The notes: generated by a model not told the origin, from the sequence alone. DNA of 64,000 nucleotides from Crassaminicella profunda (GCF_019884785.1 NZ_CP082326.1:401355-465354), one strand, 5' to 3'. Counted from the stretch's first letter, positions 1 through 7,818 are shown. Translations and numbers: made by a program.

Positions 1-1
1 A

Positions 2-166
2 TGTATTACCAATAAACTTGTGAAATGGGTACTGAATCATTCTGCACTGCCAAAAGAAGAGATCACTTCTGAAGAAGTTATAAGAAAAAAATATAGAGAG
101 TTAGTAGCAGAGTTCGTTGATTTAAAATGTGAGGAATTAATTGAAAAAAATCAAGAAAGTAAATAA
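2..166 (+). CDS. C-terminal fragment of an unidentified protein
   Basis: The frame is open from the window edge to a TAA stop at 164-166 and gives about 54 residues, rich in Lys and Glu and predicted helical, ending in EKNQESK. The start lies outside the window. A charged helical tail like this occurs at the end of many small regulators (TetR-like proteins, for example), but no diagnostic motif is visible, so no function is assigned. The next element downstream is a large imperfect inverted repeat that could end its transcript. Confidence 0.55.
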   Translation, partial: CITNKLVKWVLNHSALPKEEITSEEVIRKKYRELVAEFVDLKCEELIEKNQESK

Positions 167-181
167 AGACATCTAAAAATT

Positions 182-233
182 AAAGTGTACCCCAAAAGTT
201 AGATACAAAATTTAACTTTTGGAGGTGCACTTT
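182..233. repeat. Imperfect inverted repeat resembling an IS3/IS150-type end
   Basis: Two arms of about 22 bases, AAAGTGTACCCCAAAAGTTA on the left and the near-complement of AAAGTGCACCTCCAAAAGTT on the right, flank a short AT spacer. The word GTACCCCAAAAGTTAGA resembles, from memory, the termini of IS150-group insertion sequences, whose left ends are often self-complementary. No transposase frame follows, so this would be a relic or solo end. It could equally act as a terminator hairpin for the gene tail upstream, since the right arm runs into TTTTA. Confidence 0.4.
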
Positions 234-353
234 TATATGAGGAAATATTATTCATTTTGATACTTAGATAATTATTGTACAGGCTTATTGCTCTTGAAAA
301 ATGAAATGTAGTTAAATACATCAATACAAGAAATTTATTCCAGTTATGATTTG

Positions 354-382
354 TTGAAAATTATAGACTATTAAAGTAAAAT
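354..382 (+). promoter_or_regulatory. Putative sigma-A promoter for the SatD-like gene
   Basis: TTGAAA (354-359) and TAAAAT (377-382) are separated by 17 bases, about 40 bases upstream of a strong AAGGAGG ribosome site at 422-428. The rest of 234-432 is AT-rich and shows no gene. Confidence 0.5.
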
Positions 383-432
383 GAAACTAAAATACTAATA
401 TTCTTTTAATAAGATGAATTCAAGGAGGAATT

Positions 433-1092
433 ATGCAACCATTTTGTGTAATTACAGCAGATATTATTAAATCTAGAAAGTATTTAAATGCAAAAGAAGA
501 AATTAATAATAAATTAGATCAATTAAATAAAAAACTAAAAAATGAACTGTTTACTTCTTTTGTTCTATCAAGAGGAGATGAAATTCAAGCTGTTTTGAAT
601 AATATTGAATTTTTACCTGAAGTTATACGGAATGTAAGATATTATTGTAGACCCTTTCAATTAAGATTAGGAGTTGGAATTGGTTATATTGAAGCCATAT
701 TGGACAATCAAAATCATAATTCGTGGGACATGAATGGGCAGGCTTTTTATTTAGCAAGGGATGCTATGGATACCTTAAATAAATTACAAAGAAAGCATAG
801 TACACCATATAAAAAACATTATCCAGCAACATATTTATGGTCAATGAACGAAGCCTTAAATTTATCTTTGAATTCTATATATATTTTAGTAGATAGCATC
901 ATTAGAAATTGGAATGATGAACAATGGGAAACAATCATGTTATATGAATCACTTGGAACTTATGAGTTAGTTTCAAGGCAATTGTCTATTTCTAAGTCTG
1001 CTGTTCAGCAAAGGTGTGATTTAGCAAATTGGAGGTCAATTGTTGCAGTGGAAAAGAATTTGAAAGGTTTACTTCAAAGATGTAATGATTAA
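433..1092 (+). CDS. SatD family protein
   Basis: This 219-residue soluble protein matches the SatD family by its N-terminal CVITADIIKSRK strand-turn segment and its overall length. The C-terminal part (about 165-190, YELVSRQLSISKSAVQQR) reads like a helix-turn-helix, so DNA or nucleotide binding is possible. SatD was named from a streptococcal acid-tolerance/secretion locus, but its biochemical role is not established. The start has AAGGAGG five bases upstream. A DUF3307 membrane protein follows 154 bases downstream, a pairing I associate with SatD genes, which suggests a sensing or transport module. No function beyond the family name is claimed. Confidence 0.75.
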   Translation: MQPFCVITADIIKSRKYLNAKEEINNKLDQLNKKLKNELFTSFVLSRGDEIQAVLNNIEFLPEVIRNVRYYCRPFQLRLGVGIGYIEAILDNQNHNSWDMNGQAFYLARDAMDTLNKLQRKHSTPYKKHYPATYLWSMNEALNLSLNSIYILVDSIIRNWNDEQWETIMLYESLGTYELVSRQLSISKSAVQQRCDLANWRSIVAVEKNLKGLLQRCND

Positions 1093-1246
1093 GTTGATTT
1101 TGAAGGAATAAAAAATAAGGGATTGAAGAAGTAAAGTCACTAACCTTTAAAGTGGAAGAGTAAAGCTTGAAAGCTTTAAAATTCACGAGTAAAGATCTAA
1201 TTCTTTAAAAAATATAAATAATAAGGAATAGGAGAAGCGTATTCAT

Positions 1247-2065
1247 ATGACGGTATTATTGATAGCAATATTTGCACATATCCTAGCAGATTTTGTTTTT
1301 CAAACAGATAAAATTATAAATGATAAAAGAAATATGGTGAAGGTAGCTTTTTTAAAACATGGTTTTTCTGTATTTATGATAGTATTTATAATGCTTTTAT
1401 TAAGATACCAATTTAAAGTAGTGCTATTATATAGCATGATTATATCTGTATCGCATATAGGAATAGATTATTTGAATTACAGCATTCAAAACAAATATAA
1501 TCAACTTCAAGAGTGGATGTTATTTTTAATCGACCAAGTGATTCATGTATTCATTATTTTTAGTGGATGGACTTTCTTTAATTTTCCACAGCATGATTAT
1601 ATTACCAAGTTTTGCAGTTTTTTATTTAAACCCAAAACAATAATTGTCTTTAATCAAATTAGTAAAACTGTAGCTATGGAGAACATGCAAGAGGGAACTA
1701 TTCTAAATAAAATATTAATATATGGAATTGTTTATTTATTTTTTGGAGTAGGTGGAGGCTATTTTATATCAAAGATTCTAAAGGATATAGAAAACGTAAC
1801 TCAATCTGCAAATGATAATGAAGGATTAAAGAAAGCAGGCAAGATAATAGGTATTCTCGAGAGATTATTAATCATAACATTAGTAATCAATAATGCTCTT
1901 TCTGCAATTGGATTTGTAATAGCTGCAAAGTCTATTGCAAGGTATGATAAAATAACAACAAAAAAAGAATTTGCAGAATACTATTTAATTGGAACATTTT
2001 CTAGTGTATTGATTGGATTGATAGGTGGATATATGTTAATGGGAATGAGTAGAATATTTACTTAG
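1247..2065 (+). CDS. DUF3307 family integral membrane protein
   Basis: The 272-residue protein has about six to seven hydrophobic segments (roughly 1-20, 35-55, 55-75, 90-115, 150-180, 200-235, 245-270). It opens with the DUF3307 signature H-x3-D-F-x2-Q (H11, D15, Q19 in HILADFVFQTDK), which places conserved polar residues in the first membrane helix. A second His/Asp cluster, HIGIDYLNY, follows near residue 80. Its substrate and role are unknown. It is probably transcribed with the SatD-like gene. AGGAG lies about 12 bases before the ATG, a rather long gap but with no better start nearby. Confidence 0.75.
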   Translation: MTVLLIAIFAHILADFVFQTDKIINDKRNMVKVAFLKHGFSVFMIVFIMLLLRYQFKVVLLYSMIISVSHIGIDYLNYSIQNKYNQLQEWMLFLIDQVIHVFIIFSGWTFFNFPQHDYITKFCSFLFKPKTIIVFNQISKTVAMENMQEGTILNKILIYGIVYLFFGVGGGYFISKILKDIENVTQSANDNEGLKKAGKIIGILERLLIITLVINNALSAIGFVIAAKSIARYDKITTKKEFAEYYLIGTFSSVLIGLIGGYMLMGMSRIFT

Positions 2066-2205
2066 TTTGTAAATAGAATATTAAAAAGAATGTGGGAGAA
2101 AAAATAAGAACAAACTCAAATAGCTTAAGGATGATCTATGAAAGGGGGATATAGATATTTGTTTATTAAGTATAATATTTAACCAGAATAATTTTTATGA
2201 ACTGT

Positions 2206-2231
2206 AAAAAGAGCAGTCCACATGGACTGCT
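2206..2231 (-). terminator. Rho-independent terminator of the ilvD-BASS operon
   Basis: A perfect 9-bp stem, AGCAGTCCA with TGGACTGCT and a 2-base loop, lies at 2212-2231. It is followed on the minus strand by C and five T. It sits 5 bases past the stop of the transporter gene. Confidence 0.85.
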
Positions 2232-2236
2232 TTAAA

Positions 2237-3184
2237 TTATGCATTACTTTTATCAAGTGAATTTGTTTTATTAGACCAAAATGTAGCTAGTAGAGGGCCT
2301 GAAATATTGTGCCAAACACTGAATATAGCAGCTGGGATTGCAGCTACAGGATTAAAGTGAGTCATTGCTAAGGATACGGCTAGTCCTGAATTTTGCATAC
2401 CTACCTCAATAGCTACAGCACGTCTTTTTGCTTCACCCATTTTTAGCTTTGATGCAATGAAATAACCTAGTAAATATCCTAGCATATTGTGAAGAATGAC
2501 TACCATAAAAATAGTTAAAGCAGTAGAAAGAATTCTTTCTGCATTTACACCAACAACGCCTCCAACGATCAATACAATAGATACTACCGAAATAAGAGGG
2601 AGAATCTTGATTCCTGTATTAACGGCATTACCAAAGAATTTTCTTGCAATAAGTCCTAAGATAATAGGAACTAATACTATTTTAACAATAGAGATAAATA
2701 GAGCAGTAGCAGAAATTGGAATCCATTTTCCTGCTAACCAAAGAGTTACCATTGGTGTTAAGAATGGTGCCAAAAGGGTAGAAACAGATGTCATGGAAAC
2801 AGATAATGCTAAATCTCCCTTTGCTAAATAGGTCATAACATTTGAAGATGTTCCACCTGGACATGTTCCTACAAGGATTACTCCAACAGCTAAATCTGGT
2901 GGAAGATTAAAAATAACTGCAATACCGTATGCAATTAATGGCATTAATGTATATTGAGCAATCACACCAAAAATTACTTCTTTTGGTCTAGAAAATACAA
3001 GTTTAAAATCTTCTCCTTTTAGGGTCATTCCCATTCCAAACATGATAATTCCTAAAAGTAGTGCAATTTGTGGTAATACCCATTGAAAAGCTGTAGGGCT
3101 TATAAGCCCTATAGCAGCTGCTAAAACTACCCATACTGCAAAATATTTTCCTGCAGTATTGCTGATTTTCTCTAAAAATGTCAT
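2237..3184 (-). CDS. Bile acid:sodium symporter (BASS) family transporter
   Basis: A 315-residue polytopic protein with about nine or ten hydrophobic helices and the BASS crossover motifs GTCPGGTSSNVMTYL (about 106-120) and EVGMQNSGLA (about 264-273), where Na+ ligands lie in characterised members. The family includes bile-acid carriers, plastid pyruvate carriers (BASS2) and bacterial ketopantoate carriers (PanS). The gene starts 13 bases after ilvD and shares its T-box leader and its terminator. A role in moving a 2-oxo acid tied to branched-chain synthesis, such as 2-oxoisovalerate, ketopantoate or pyruvate, is therefore a reasonable inference. The substrate itself is not shown by the sequence. 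Confidence 0.85.
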   Translation of the reverse strand: MTFLEKISNTAGKYFAVWVVLAAAIGLISPTAFQWVLPQIALLLGIIMFGMGMTLKGEDFKLVFSRPKEVIFGVIAQYTLMPLIAYGIAVIFNLPPDLAVGVILVGTCPGGTSSNVMTYLAKGDLALSVSMTSVSTLLAPFLTPMVTLWLAGKWIPISATALFISIVKIVLVPIILGLIARKFFGNAVNTGIKILPLISVVSIVLIVGGVVGVNAERILSTALTIFMVVILHNMLGYLLGYFIASKLKMGEAKRRAVAIEVGMQNSGLAVSLAMTHFNPVAAIPAAIFSVWHNISGPLLATFWSNKTNSLDKSNA

Positions 3185-3197
3185 GGTTATCTCTCCT

Positions 3198-4856
3198 TTA
3201 CTTTAATACAGCTCCTGTACTTGCAGAAGTTACTAATTTTGCATATCTTGCTAAATATCCTTTTGTAACTTTAGGTTCAGGTTTTACAAAGTTTGCTTTA
3301 CGTTTCTCAATCTCTTCATCACTTAATTTTACTTCTAACTTTTTATTAGGAATATCAATACTAATGATATCTCCATTTTCAACAAGACCAACAAGTCCTC
3401 CCTCCATAGCCTCAGGAGAAACATGACCAATAGCAGCACCACGAGTAGCCCCAGAAAATCTACCATCCGTAAGAAGTGCTACGTCTTTATCAAGTCCCAT
3501 ACCAGCAATGGCAGAGGTTGGTGATAGCATCTCTCTCATACCAGGACCACCCTTTGGACCTTCGTATCGGATAACTACTACATCACCCTTTATAATCTTT
3601 CCATCAAAAATGGCATTTACTGCTTCTTCTTCTGAGTTGTATACTTTTGCAGGGCCAACGTGTACTAACATTTCATCAGCTACAGCTGATTCTTTTACAA
3701 CGGCCCCATCTACTGCTAAGTTTCCTCTTAGGATCGCAAGGCCGCCTTTATTTCTATAAGGGCTTTCAATAGGATGGATGATATCTGTATCCAATACCTT
3801 TCGGGTTTTTAAATTTTCACCAACATTATTTCCTGTAACAGTCATAGCTTCTAGGTTGATTAAATCTTTTTTTGTGAGTTCCTTCATAAGAGCAGGGATT
3901 CCTCCAGCACGGTGTAAGTCTTCCATATGATGCTTACCGCTAGGGCTAAGCTTTGTAAGATATGGAGTTACTTGACTGATTTCATCAAATAATTCAAGGG
4001 GTAATTCTATACCTGCTTCATGAGCGATTGCTGGTAGATGAAGTACTGTGTTAGAAGAACCAGCCATAGCCATGTCTACAGTGATTGCGTTTTTAAAGGC
4101 ATCAATTGTCAGAACATCTAATGGTTTTATATTATTTTTAATACATTCCATAACCTTCATTCCTGCATATTTTGCAAGTTGAATTCTCTCACCTGAGTGA
4201 GCTGCAGCAGTACCGTTGTAAGGAAGTCCCATTCCTAGTACTTCTGTTAAGCAGTTCATACTATTTGCAGTGAAAAGTCCTGAGCAAGAACCACATCCTG
4301 GGCAGGATTTTCTTGCTAATTCTTCTAATTCTTCTGCAGTCATTTTATTGTCCTTAAAAGATCCAACTCCTTCGATCACACTACTAAAATCTAATGCTTT
4401 ACCATTATGCTCTCCTGCTCTCATAGGACCACCACTAACTACAACGGCTGGAATATTTAATCTTGCAGCAGCCATAAGCATTCCTGGAACGATTTTGTCG
4501 CAGTTTGGGATTAAAACTAATCCATCAAAAGCATGACCCATTGCCATAGCTTCAATAGAATCTGCAATAAGCTCACGACTTGCTAATGGATATTTCATCC
4601 CATCATGTCCCATGGCAATCCCATCACAAATACCTATTGCAGGGAATTCTACAGGAGTACCTCCTGCCATGGCAACACCCATTTTAGCAGCTTGTGCAAT
4701 TCTATCTAAGTGCATATGACCTGCAATAATTTCATTTTGAGCATTGACAATACCAATAAGGGGTCTGTCTATTTCTTCTTTTGTATATCCCATTCCATAA
4801 AATAAAGATCTTACAGGAGCTCCTTTTGCACCTTTTTTTATTTGATCACTTTTCAT
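3198..4856 (-). CDS. ilvD: Dihydroxy-acid dehydratase
   Basis: IlvD dehydrates 2,3-dihydroxy-isovalerate and -methylvalerate to the 2-oxo acids in valine, isoleucine, leucine and pantothenate synthesis. The 552 residues match the family length. Visible motifs are CDGIAMGH (about 77-84, metal-binding Asp), [10 protein letters not shown] with cluster ligand Cys119, and CPGCGSCSG with Cys185, Cys188 and Cys191. The position of the first cluster Cys of [2Fe-2S]-type enzymes reads [14 protein letters not shown] and has no Cys, as in the E. coli-like class. AAAGGAGG precedes the ATG. The gene stands alone from other ilv genes in this window, is preceded by a T-box leader and is followed by a co-transcribed transporter. 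Confidence 0.97.
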   Translation of the reverse strand: MKSDQIKKGAKGAPVRSLFYGMGYTKEEIDRPLIGIVNAQNEIIAGHMHLDRIAQAAKMGVAMAGGTPVEFPAIGICDGIAMGHDGMKYPLASRELIADSIEAMAMGHAFDGLVLIPNCDKIVPGMLMAAARLNIPAVVVSGGPMRAGEHNGKALDFSSVIEGVGSFKDNKMTAEELEELARKSCPGCGSCSGLFTANSMNCLTEVLGMGLPYNGTAAAHSGERIQLAKYAGMKVMECIKNNIKPLDVLTIDAFKNAITVDMAMAGSSNTVLHLPAIAHEAGIELPLELFDEISQVTPYLTKLSPSGKHHMEDLHRAGGIPALMKELTKKDLINLEAMTVTGNNVGENLKTRKVLDTDIIHPIESPYRNKGGLAILRGNLAVDGAVVKESAVADEMLVHVGPAKVYNSEEEAVNAIFDGKIIKGDVVVIRYEGPKGGPGMREMLSPTSAIAGMGLDKDVALLTDGRFSGATRGAAIGHVSPEAMEGGLVGLVENGDIISIDIPNKKLEVKLSDEEIEKRKANFVKPEPKVTKGYLARYAKLVTSASTGAVLK

Positions 4857-4885
4857 AAAAAATCCTCCTTTGTATTGGTTAAATT

Positions 4886-4935
4886 AAAAAATCCCTCGTC
4901 TCTAAGATATAACATTATATCTTAGGGACGAGAGA
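4886..4935 (-). terminator. T-box regulated terminator
   Basis: A 21-bp stem pairs TCTCTCGTCCCTAAGATATAA (4935-4915, split here only by its loop) with its complement at 4912-4892, then runs into five T. It lies directly after the T-box sequence, the normal position of the attenuator hairpin. Confidence 0.9.
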
Positions 4936-5208
4936 TTTTTCCCGTGTTACCACCCTAATTTACAATTCATTCACATGAATTATCTCTTCAGGTCAAATAT
5001 TAACCCTAGCCATATAACGGTGGCACTTCTAACTGATGTAGAATCCCGGCCTTATCTACTCTAATGGTTTCGATTTGGCAGCTACGGAGTGATTATTATA
5101 TACTGCTTTAACGCTGATTTTCAGCAAATATCAGCTCTCTGTAGTTAAAGGAATAGTATTTTTCTCTCCGTCATCACTTTTTTTGATTTATTTTTCTGAA
5201 AATTAATT
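4886..5208 (-). promoter_or_regulatory. T-box leader, probable isoleucine specifier
   Basis: Read on the minus strand, the leader has a stem I with the basal pair ACGGAG/CTCCGT, the AGAGAGC and apical elements, and the hallmark T-box sequence AGGGTGGTAACACGGG at 4956-4941, followed by a terminator. The three bases before the conserved A and the basal stem are ATC (5093-5091), an isoleucine codon, so uncharged tRNA-Ile is the likely ligand. Binding would stabilise the antiterminator and switch on ilvD and the transporter. This fills most of the gap between ilvD and mgtE. The specifier assignment rests on reading the fold by eye. Confidence 0.93.
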
Positions 5209-5214
5209 AAACCT

Positions 5215-5243
5215 ATTTTACTACTGATTGCTAAGTTCGTCAA
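5215..5243 (-). promoter_or_regulatory. Putative promoter of the T-box/ilvD operon
   Basis: On the minus strand, TTGACG (5243-5238) and TAAAAT (5220-5215) are 17 bases apart, just upstream of the first stem of the T-box leader. Transcription would start near 5208. Confidence 0.65.
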
Positions 5244-5373
5244 CCTAAAATATTAAAATTTATTAAAAATAAAGGGTGATTTTAAATATAAATAGTCGAA
5301 TTCTATTTGTTTTTTCTAGATATAATTAGGAAATAATAAACGAATAATTAAAATGAAATACATATTGAAAACC

Positions 5374-5402
5374 TTGATAAGTAGAGTAATATAGCATATA
5401 AT
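5374..5402 (+). promoter_or_regulatory. Putative promoter of the M-box/mgtE operon
   Basis: TTGATA (5374-5379) and a consensus TATAAT (5397-5402) are 17 bases apart. The start would fall near 5409, just before the M-box aptamer. Bases 5244-5373, between this and the ilvD promoter, are AT-rich with no visible gene. Confidence 0.7.
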
Positions 5403-5412
5403 AATAAAGACA

Positions 5413-5608
5413 AGTTAACATTAATGTTAGGTGAGGCTCCTATTGAGATATACGCTGATGCCCGGAAATGTCGAGAGACGCCAACGGGTTAACAGGTATA
5501 ATCGCGAAGGTTATATTTAATGCAGCTGACCATATGGTCAAAGCTCAATAGTGCTAAAGCTCAACATAGGAAAAGATATTTTTCTCTACTGTTGAGTAGA
5601 GTTTTTTT
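5413..5608 (+). promoter_or_regulatory. M-box (ykoK) magnesium riboswitch
   Basis: The leader carries the conserved M-box words in order: TTAGGTGAGGCTCCTATTG (5427-5445), ATACGCTGATGCCCGGAAATG, AGACGCCAACGGGTTAACAGG, TTTAATGCAGCTGA, and AGTGCTAAAGCTC near 5550-5562. This class binds Mg2+ and shuts off Mg2+ importers when the ion is plentiful. The expression platform is visible. CTCAAC (5560-5565) can pair with GTTGAG (5591-5596) as an antiterminator, which would break the terminator at 5584-5608. The position upstream of mgtE agrees with the assignment. Confidence 0.97.
5584..5608 (+). terminator. M-box regulated terminator
   Basis: CTCTACT and AGTAGAG form a 7-bp stem around a GTTG loop, followed by seven T. 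The 3' half overlaps the candidate antiterminator partner GTTGAG, so the two folds exclude each other. Confidence 0.9.
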
Positions 5609-5634
5609 GTTTTCATAAAATAACGAAAGGTTGG

Positions 5635-5730
5635 TGATGGTTGTGGATGCTAGTCCCTTACCGAAGCGGAAAACTAGTGAAATGAATATTTTGAATAGAG
5701 CCATAACCATCATTTGGTGTTTATGGCTCT
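5635..5730 (+). promoter_or_regulatory. Mutually exclusive hairpins in the mgtE leader ORF
   Basis: Fold A pairs TGATGGTTGTGG (5635-5646, containing the leader start codon) with CCATAACCATCA (5701-5712), 12 bp with one G-U. Fold B pairs AGAGCCATAA (5697-5706) with TTATGGCTCT (5721-5730), 10 perfect bp. They share 5701-5706 and cannot coexist. Fold B ends 6 bases before the mgtE ribosome site and has no T-run after it, so blocking of ribosome loading or a Rho-linked effect is more likely than intrinsic termination. A small CTAGT/ACTAG stem (5650-5654 with 5673-5677) encloses the PLPKRK codons. Confidence 0.5.
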
Positions 5731-5735
5731 TCTAA
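5637..5735 (+). CDS. Candidate MgtL-like leader peptide upstream of mgtE
   Basis: A 32-codon frame begins at ATG 5637, six bases after AAAGG (5626-5630), and ends at TAA 5733-5735 inside the ribosome site of mgtE. It lies after the M-box terminator, so it is transcribed only when the riboswitch allows read-through. Residues 4-12 read DASPLPKRK. As I recall it, enterobacterial MgtL, the Mg2+-sensing leader peptide of mgtA, contains DPTPLPRRR, so the spacing and chemistry match closely. The codons there (CCC, CCG, CGG) look unusual for this AT-rich genome. The last third is hydrophobic (AITIIWCLWLF). Its stop is positioned for coupling to mgtE translation. A regulatory role is inference; no homologue search was possible. 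Confidence 0.55.
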   Translation: MVVDASPLPKRKTSEMNILNRAITIIWCLWLF

Positions 5736-5748
5736 AGGAGGGCTTTTG

Positions 5749-7086
5749 ATGAAAGATTATGTAATTGAACTAATGAACACCAAAAGATATGCTGATGCAA
5801 GACGGGAAATGTTAGAAATGAATCCTGTGGATATTGCTGAGCTATTAGAAGAAATGGATACAAATAATGCACTGATTCTTTTTAGAATGATGCCAAAGGA
5901 TATTGCAGTAGATGTATTTTCAAATTTATCCAATGAAAATCAAATGTATATTATTAATGCAATTACAGATAAAGAAATAAGATACATCATGGACGAGCTG
6001 TTCTTTGATGATATGATTGATATGCTAGAGGAAATGCCTGCAATTATTGTAAAGAAAATATTAAAAAATACAAAAGAAGATGAAAGAAAGCTCATTAATC
6101 AGTTCTTAAATTATCCTGCAGATTCTGCAGGAAGCTTGATGACTATAGAGTATGTTGGACTTAAAAAAGAAATGACTGTGAAGCGGGCTATGGCATATAT
6201 TAAAAAAATTGGAATTGATAAAGAAACTATTTATACTTGCTATGTGATGAACGTGAACCGTAAATTAGAAGGAATCGTGTCCTTAAGAAAAATTGTTGTC
6301 AGTGATGATGATAAGACGATTGAAGAGATCATGGATACAGGGGTTATTTATGTAAATACCTTTGATGATCAAGAAGAAATTGCCCATGTCTTTAAAAAAT
6401 ATGATTTTATTGCATTACCTGTTGTAGATAAGGAAGAAAGACTTCTTGGAATTATTACTATAGATGATATTGTGGATGTTATAGAAGAAGAAAATACAGA
6501 AGACTTTCATAAAATGGCAGCTATGGAGCCTTCTGAAGAAGAATATCTTGAAACAAGTGTTTTTACATTGGCAAGAAAAAGAATTGTTTGGTTGATGGCC
6601 CTAATGATTTCAGCTATCCTTACAGGAAGCATTATTAGTAAATTTGAAGATGTACTTCAATCTGTTGTAGCCCTTGCAGCTTTTATGCCTATGCTTATGG
6701 GAACAGGTGGAAATGCAGGGGCCCAGTCAGCTACCCTTGTGATTAGGGGAATGGCGCTAGATGAGATTGATCTTAGTGATATTTTGCAAGTAGTTTGGAA
6801 AGAATTAAGAGTGAGCTGTGTTGTAGGTATTATTTTATCCTTTGTAAATTTTATCCGAATTTATTATTTTCAGCATGTAGATATTAGAATTGCTGCTACT
6901 GTATGTCTTACACTCATTGTTGTAGTGATATTAGCAAAGCTTGTTGGGGGAACATTACCTATTATTGCAAAAGCTTTAAAGCTGGATCCTGCTATTATGG
7001 CCAGTCCAATGATTTCAACAATTGTAGATGCTGTATCATTACTTATTTATTTTACAATGGCAACGAAGTTTTTAGGAATTGCATAA
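5749..7086 (+). CDS. mgtE: Magnesium transporter MgtE
   Basis: MgtE is a Mg2+-gated Mg2+ channel of the cytoplasmic membrane. The 445 residues show an acidic helical N domain (about 1-125, many MLEEM/ELLEEM repeats), a tandem CBS pair (about 130-255, ending in LLGIITIDDIVDVIEEE), and five membrane helices (about 278-445) with the pore-lining segment MPMLMGTGGNAGAQSATLVIRG. The start at 5749 lies six bases after AGGAGGG, while an in-frame TTG at 5746 is too close to it. Expression appears to be controlled by the M-box and possibly by the leader ORF whose stop overlaps this ribosome site. Confidence 0.97.
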   Translation: MKDYVIELMNTKRYADARREMLEMNPVDIAELLEEMDTNNALILFRMMPKDIAVDVFSNLSNENQMYIINAITDKEIRYIMDELFFDDMIDMLEEMPAIIVKKILKNTKEDERKLINQFLNYPADSAGSLMTIEYVGLKKEMTVKRAMAYIKKIGIDKETIYTCYVMNVNRKLEGIVSLRKIVVSDDDKTIEEIMDTGVIYVNTFDDQEEIAHVFKKYDFIALPVVDKEERLLGIITIDDIVDVIEEENTEDFHKMAAMEPSEEEYLETSVFTLARKRIVWLMALMISAILTGSIISKFEDVLQSVVALAAFMPMLMGTGGNAGAQSATLVIRGMALDEIDLSDILQVVWKELRVSCVVGIILSFVNFIRIYYFQHVDIRIAATVCLTLIVVVILAKLVGGTLPIIAKALKLDPAIMASPMISTIVDAVSLLIYFTMATKFLGIA

Positions 7087-7173
7087 AATACAGGACTGTA
7101 GACCTATTATAACGAATGCTCTTTGTTTACGATACATTTAGTAAGATAAGGGAATAATTTGGAGGTTAGGGTA

Positions 7174-7770
7174 ATGGCAAAGAACATTGTTCTAGATGAA
7201 TATATTATGAAAAAAAATAAGATACCTGTATTAACAAAAGATGCAGAGTGGAAAGCTCTTTTTGAACCCTATATGACAAAATCTATGAAAAGAGTGGCAA
7301 AAGAATTAGAAAAAAAGGTAGCTGAAGAGCAAGATGCAATGAAGCAGATGAAAGTTCATAGGAAACTCAAGCAAAATTTGATGGGGAGGATTCTTCAATT
7401 ATCTGATGAAGTAAATAATAGTAAGAATGAAGAAGCACTCATTAAATTAGAAGATGCAAAAGAAAAATTACTCCAGGTGAATGATCGTTTAGATGAGTTT
7501 CAATTTAAGATAGAAACATTACCAAAGGAAATAGAAATGTTAAATATGGAACTCCTTAAAGAGTCTATTGAAATTGCTTATAAGGATATAGAGGATGGTA
7601 ATGAGAAACTAAAAACCCTTACAGAAGAGATTATAAAACTAAGAGATCAATTGAAGAGTAGTTGGGATGAAAAATTAAACTTAGAAAGTAGAGTAGAAGT
7701 GCTATACGCTTATTTGCATAATACATTAGGTTATGAACAAACGAATAAATTAGATAAAGAATTTCTTTAA
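7174..7770 (+). CDS. Coiled-coil protein of unknown function
   Basis: A 198-residue soluble protein made almost wholly of charged heptad-like helix (about 45-180), with no membrane segment and no recognisable domain. An N-terminal region with LDEYIMKKNKIPVLTKDAEWK precedes the coil. The start is ATG 7174, eight bases after GGAGG (7161-7165); a TTG at 7159 has no ribosome site. It follows mgtE by 87 bases with no terminator between, so it may be read from the same transcript. It ends at a strong terminator. No function is assigned. Confidence 0.7.
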   Translation: MAKNIVLDEYIMKKNKIPVLTKDAEWKALFEPYMTKSMKRVAKELEKKVAEEQDAMKQMKVHRKLKQNLMGRILQLSDEVNNSKNEEALIKLEDAKEKLLQVNDRLDEFQFKIETLPKEIEMLNMELLKESIEIAYKDIEDGNEKLKTLTEEIIKLRDQLKSSWDEKLNLESRVEVLYAYLHNTLGYEQTNKLDKEFL

Positions 7771-7771
7771 G

Positions 7772-7818
7772 GCATGTAAAAATTACGTAAAAGTATGTAA
7801 TTCTTACATGCTTTTTTT
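7772..7818 (+). terminator. Rho-independent terminator
   Basis: GCATGTAA with TTACATGC, extended inward by AATTAC with GTAATT, gives a stem of about 14 bp ending in seven T at 7812-7818. It closes the mgtE/coiled-coil unit. Confidence 0.9.

Noticed and set aside
5083..5100. Valine or leucine specifier in the T-box
   Set aside because: No GTN or CTN triplet sits in the position next to the conserved A and basal stem; ATC does.
5697..5732. Hairpin before mgtE as an intrinsic terminator
   Set aside because: The 10-bp stem is good, but only TCT follows before the ribosome site. Without a T-run, intrinsic termination is unlikely, so it is listed as one arm of a fold switch.
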